The translations under genes and the position numbers were made by a program. Below are positions 5,862 to 7,192 of a stretch of DNA of 7,192 bases, piece after piece. Position 1 is the first letter of the stretch, and each line of letters begins with the position of its first letter. Under the pieces are notes generated by a model, which searched no databases, was not told the origin of the DNA, and worked only from the letters and a program-made list of their open reading frames with translations. The stretch comes from Hyphomicrobiales bacterium (GTDB lineage: Bacteria > Pseudomonadota > Alphaproteobacteria > Rhizobiales > Xanthobacteraceae). Where the stretch lies: contig PLTE01000256.1 in the NCBI GenBank assembly GCA_003164375.1, positions 1 through 7,192 on the forward strand. Direction: 5' to 3'.

Positions 5862-6836
5862 CTAATCGACCTTGATCCCCGCCGCTTTGATGATCGGACC
5901 CCACTTGTCGTAGTCGTCGCGAATGAGTTTGCCGAGGACCTCGGGCGTCGAACCGATCGGCGTAGCGCCGAGCTGTAAGAGCTTGGCCCGCACGGTCGGT
6001 GCCCCAACGACTGCACCGGTGTCCTTGGCAAGTATTGCTTTCACATCCGCGGACAGACCGGCGGGCGCCAGCAGACCCCACCACACACCGCAGTCGTAAC
6101 CCGGCACTGCGGCCTCGGCGATGGTCGGCACATCCGGCAAAGCCGGCGAGCGCACAGCCGTCGTCACGCCGAGCGAACGCACGGCGCCGGCTTGAATCTG
6201 TCCCAAAGATTCCGGGATGTTGTTGAAGGTCAGCGGCACATAGCCGCCGATCAGATCGGCCAGCGCCGGCGCGCCGCCTTTGTAAGGCACCGAGGTGATT
6301 TCGATTTTCGCCATGTATTTGAACAGCTCGCCGGAAAGATAAGGCGATGTTCCGTTGCCGGCGTGCCCGTAGGCGAGCTGGCCCGGTTTAGCTCGCGCAG
6401 CAGCAATCACCTCGCCGACCGATTTGAACCGCGAATCGGCACGCACCAGAAGCATGTTCGGCGACGAGCCGATCAAGGAGATTGGGGTGAAATCCCGAAA
6501 CGTGTCGTAGGGCAGCTTGTCATAAAAGTGACTGAGCAGAGCGTGGCCGGACGCGACGATGATCAGCGTGTAGCCGTCCGGCGGCGACTGCACCAATGCC
6601 TGTTCGGCGATGATGCCGCCGGCGCCGGGCCGGTTGTCGATGACGATCGACTGGCCCCAGCGCCTTGAAAGCTCATCGCCGAGCGTACGCGCCACGATGT
6701 CGACCGCACCGCCCGGCGGGTATGGCACGATGATGTGGACGGGACGGGAGGGGTAGGCGTCCTGAGCTTGCGCCTCTGCAGCGCCGAGTGTCGCAAGCAC
6801 AATGGCGGTCAAGAAAGCGCGAAGATACGCGACCAT
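5862..6836 (-). CDS. Bug/TctC-family periplasmic solute-binding protein (tripartite tricarboxylate transporter type), orphan
   Basis: Periplasmic binding protein of the TTT (tripartite tricarboxylate transporter) class, 324 residues, the usual family length. The signal peptide ends near AEAQA-24. The mature part shows the Bug signatures in order: YPSRPVHIIVPYPPGGAVDIVAR (28-50), which forms the ligand-carboxylate loop; DNRPGAGG (67-74); the PDGYTL block; then TSVPYKGGAPALADLIGG and LPDVPTIAEA, with a C-terminal IIKAAGI. The aspartate in GGAVD (Asp46) is at the position that contacts ligands in known structures. Partners TctA and TctB are not in the window, so it is an orphan here, as most Bug proteins are. 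The start at 6836 has GGGAGGAC four bases upstream. It lies 138 nt before livK and 105 nt after the oxidoreductase gene. The ligand is probably a carboxylate, but not identifiable from sequence. Confidence 0.93.
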   Translation of the reverse strand: MVAYLRAFLTAIVLATLGAAEAQAQDAYPSRPVHIIVPYPPGGAVDIVARTLGDELSRRWGQSIVIDNRPGAGGIIAEQALVQSPPDGYTLIIVASGHALLSHFYDKLPYDTFRDFTPISLIGSSPNMLLVRADSRFKSVGEVIAAARAKPGQLAYGHAGNGTSPYLSGELFKYMAKIEITSVPYKGGAPALADLIGGYVPLTFNNIPESLGQIQAGAVRSLGVTTAVRSPALPDVPTIAEAAVPGYDCGVWWGLLAPAGLSADVKAILAKDTGAVVGAPTVRAKLLQLGATPIGSTPEVLGKLIRDDYDKWGPIIKAAGIKVD

Positions 6837-6840
6837 TGCC

Positions 6841-6848
6841 GTCCTCCC
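6841..6848 (-). promoter_or_regulatory. Shine-Dalgarno of the Bug gene, also the 3' arm of an inverted repeat
   Basis: On the minus strand GGGAGGAC is followed by GGCA and the ATG at 6836, a strong ribosome site that supports this start. The same eight bases are exactly complementary to GTCCTCCC at 6865-6872, so a transcript that begins upstream of 6872 could hide the ribosome site in an 8-bp stem. Confidence 0.7.
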
Positions 6849-6886
6849 GAATATCTCGTTCTTGGGGAGGACTATAGCGGAGATAT
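6841..6886 (-). repeat. Two interlocked perfect inverted repeats before the Bug gene
   Basis: Read on the minus strand in order: ATATCTC (6886-6880), 7 nt, GTCCTCCC (6872-6865), 7 nt, GAGATAT (6857-6851), 2 nt, GGGAGGAC (6848-6841). The first element pairs with the third (7 bp) and the second with the fourth (8 bp). The pairs cross, so they are either alternative stems or a pseudoknot-like fold, and the last element is the ribosome site. A third small symmetry, GCGGA-N4-TCCGC, covers 6877-6890. As DNA these could be operator half-sites around the promoter. Confidence 0.45.
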
Positions 6887-6900
6887 CCGCCGTCCGTCAT
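6871..6900 (-). promoter_or_regulatory. Candidate sigma-70 promoter of the Bug gene
   Basis: The -10 box TATAGT (6871-6876) matches TATAAT at five of six bases. It is preceded at 18 nt by ATGACG (6895-6900), which keeps TGAC of the -35 consensus. The start would be near 6864, giving a leader of about 28 nt. The 18-nt spacer contains the symmetric GCGGA-GATA-TCCGC element (6877-6890), as expected of a repressor or activator site. If this promoter is used, the 5' arm of the SD-pairing repeat is not transcribed. Confidence 0.45.
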
Positions 6901-6941
6901 TCCGGAGTCGAGGGCGGCAAAGAGCCTGGGACGACGCCGTG

Positions 6942-7192
6942 TTACGCGTGCGCCTTGCGCTGCGGGTCGATGATCTTCTCGAGCTTGCCGAGCACATGCA
7001 TGCAGGGCAGCACCTGGGCGAGGCTGCCGTTCGGCTGGCGCTTTTCTTTGATCGCCGCGATGAATTCGCGGTCCTCGAGCTCGATGCCGTCCATCGACAC
7101 GTCGACTTTCGAAACGTCGATCTTGTTGTCCTTGCCATCGGAAAGATCGTCGTAAAACGCCTTATATGTGCCGTTGTCGCAGATGTAGCGAA
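6942..7192 (-). CDS. C-terminal part of a Gfo/Idh/MocA-family oxidoreductase, 5' part cut by window edge
   Basis: The last 82 residues and the TAA stop (6942-6944) of a longer protein. Visible features: RYICDNGTYKAFYDD near the cut, then ELEDREFIAAIKEKRQPNGSLAQVLPCMHVLGKLEKIID. The D-R-E-F-x-x-A-I-x-x-x-R-x-P-N pattern, followed by a helix with VLPC, is the usual C-terminal end of NAD(P)-dependent Gfo/Idh/MocA dehydrogenases. That group includes CHMS dehydrogenase LigC and dihydrodiol dehydrogenases of aromatic degradation. The Rossmann domain and catalytic residues, about three quarters of the protein, lie beyond the right edge, so the reaction cannot be named. Frame use and amino acid composition support a real gene. 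No clear terminator follows; 105 nt separate it from the Bug gene. Confidence 0.75.
   Translation of the reverse strand, partial: RYICDNGTYKAFYDDLSDGKDNKIDVSKVDVSMDGIELEDREFIAAIKEKRQPNGSLAQVLPCMHVLGKLEKIIDPQRKAHA

Noticed and set aside
4776..5978. A 400-codon open frame on the plus strand opposite livK
   Set aside because: It is antisense to a clear binding-protein gene, crosses its promoter and the end of the Bug gene, and has no recognisable domain.

Overview
All nine genes in this 7.2 kb window lie on the minus strand, so the window reads from right to left. The high GC content, G/C-rich third codon positions, the liv-type ABC importer layout and the orphan Bug-type binding protein suggest an alphaproteobacterium of the Hyphomicrobiales (Bradyrhizobium / Rhodopseudomonas / Pseudolabrys-like). 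This is inference from gene style; no rRNA or other marker is present.

Layout in transcription order. (1) 7192-6942: the last 82 residues of a Gfo/Idh/MocA-type oxidoreductase, cut by the right edge. (2) 6836-5862: a complete, signal-peptide-bearing Bug/TctC solute-binding protein with no TctA/TctB membrane partners in view. (3) 5723-982: a complete branched-chain-amino-acid-type (HAAT) ABC importer in the order binding protein (livK-like), permeases livH and livM, ATPases livG and livF. (4) 985-482: a small exported protein with a DUF1566/Lcl C-terminal domain, whose GTG start overlaps the livF stop by 4 nt. (5) 286-1: the N-terminal 95 residues of a (2Fe-2S) small subunit of a molybdenum hydroxylase (isoquinoline 1-oxidoreductase / nicotinate dehydrogenase type), cut by the left edge.

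How they may work together: the binding protein captures a solute in the periplasm, LivH/LivM form the channel, and LivG/LivF hydrolyse ATP. Such importers in this order often carry aromatic acids or other carboxylates rather than leucine. Flanking by a molybdenum hydroxylase subunit and a dehydrogenase fits a catabolic island for an aromatic or N-heterocyclic compound. The substrate cannot be read from the sequence.

Non-coding features: sigma-70-like promoters before the Bug gene and before livK; a bulged hairpin just after the livK stop without a U-tract; and two interlocked inverted repeats before the Bug gene, one of which pairs with its Shine-Dalgarno. No tRNA, rRNA, insertion sequence, CRISPR array or phage feature was seen. 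The longest gene-free stretch is 195 nt (287-481). The most unusual items are the Lcl-domain protein coupled to the importer and the interlocked repeats; nothing else departs strongly from known families.
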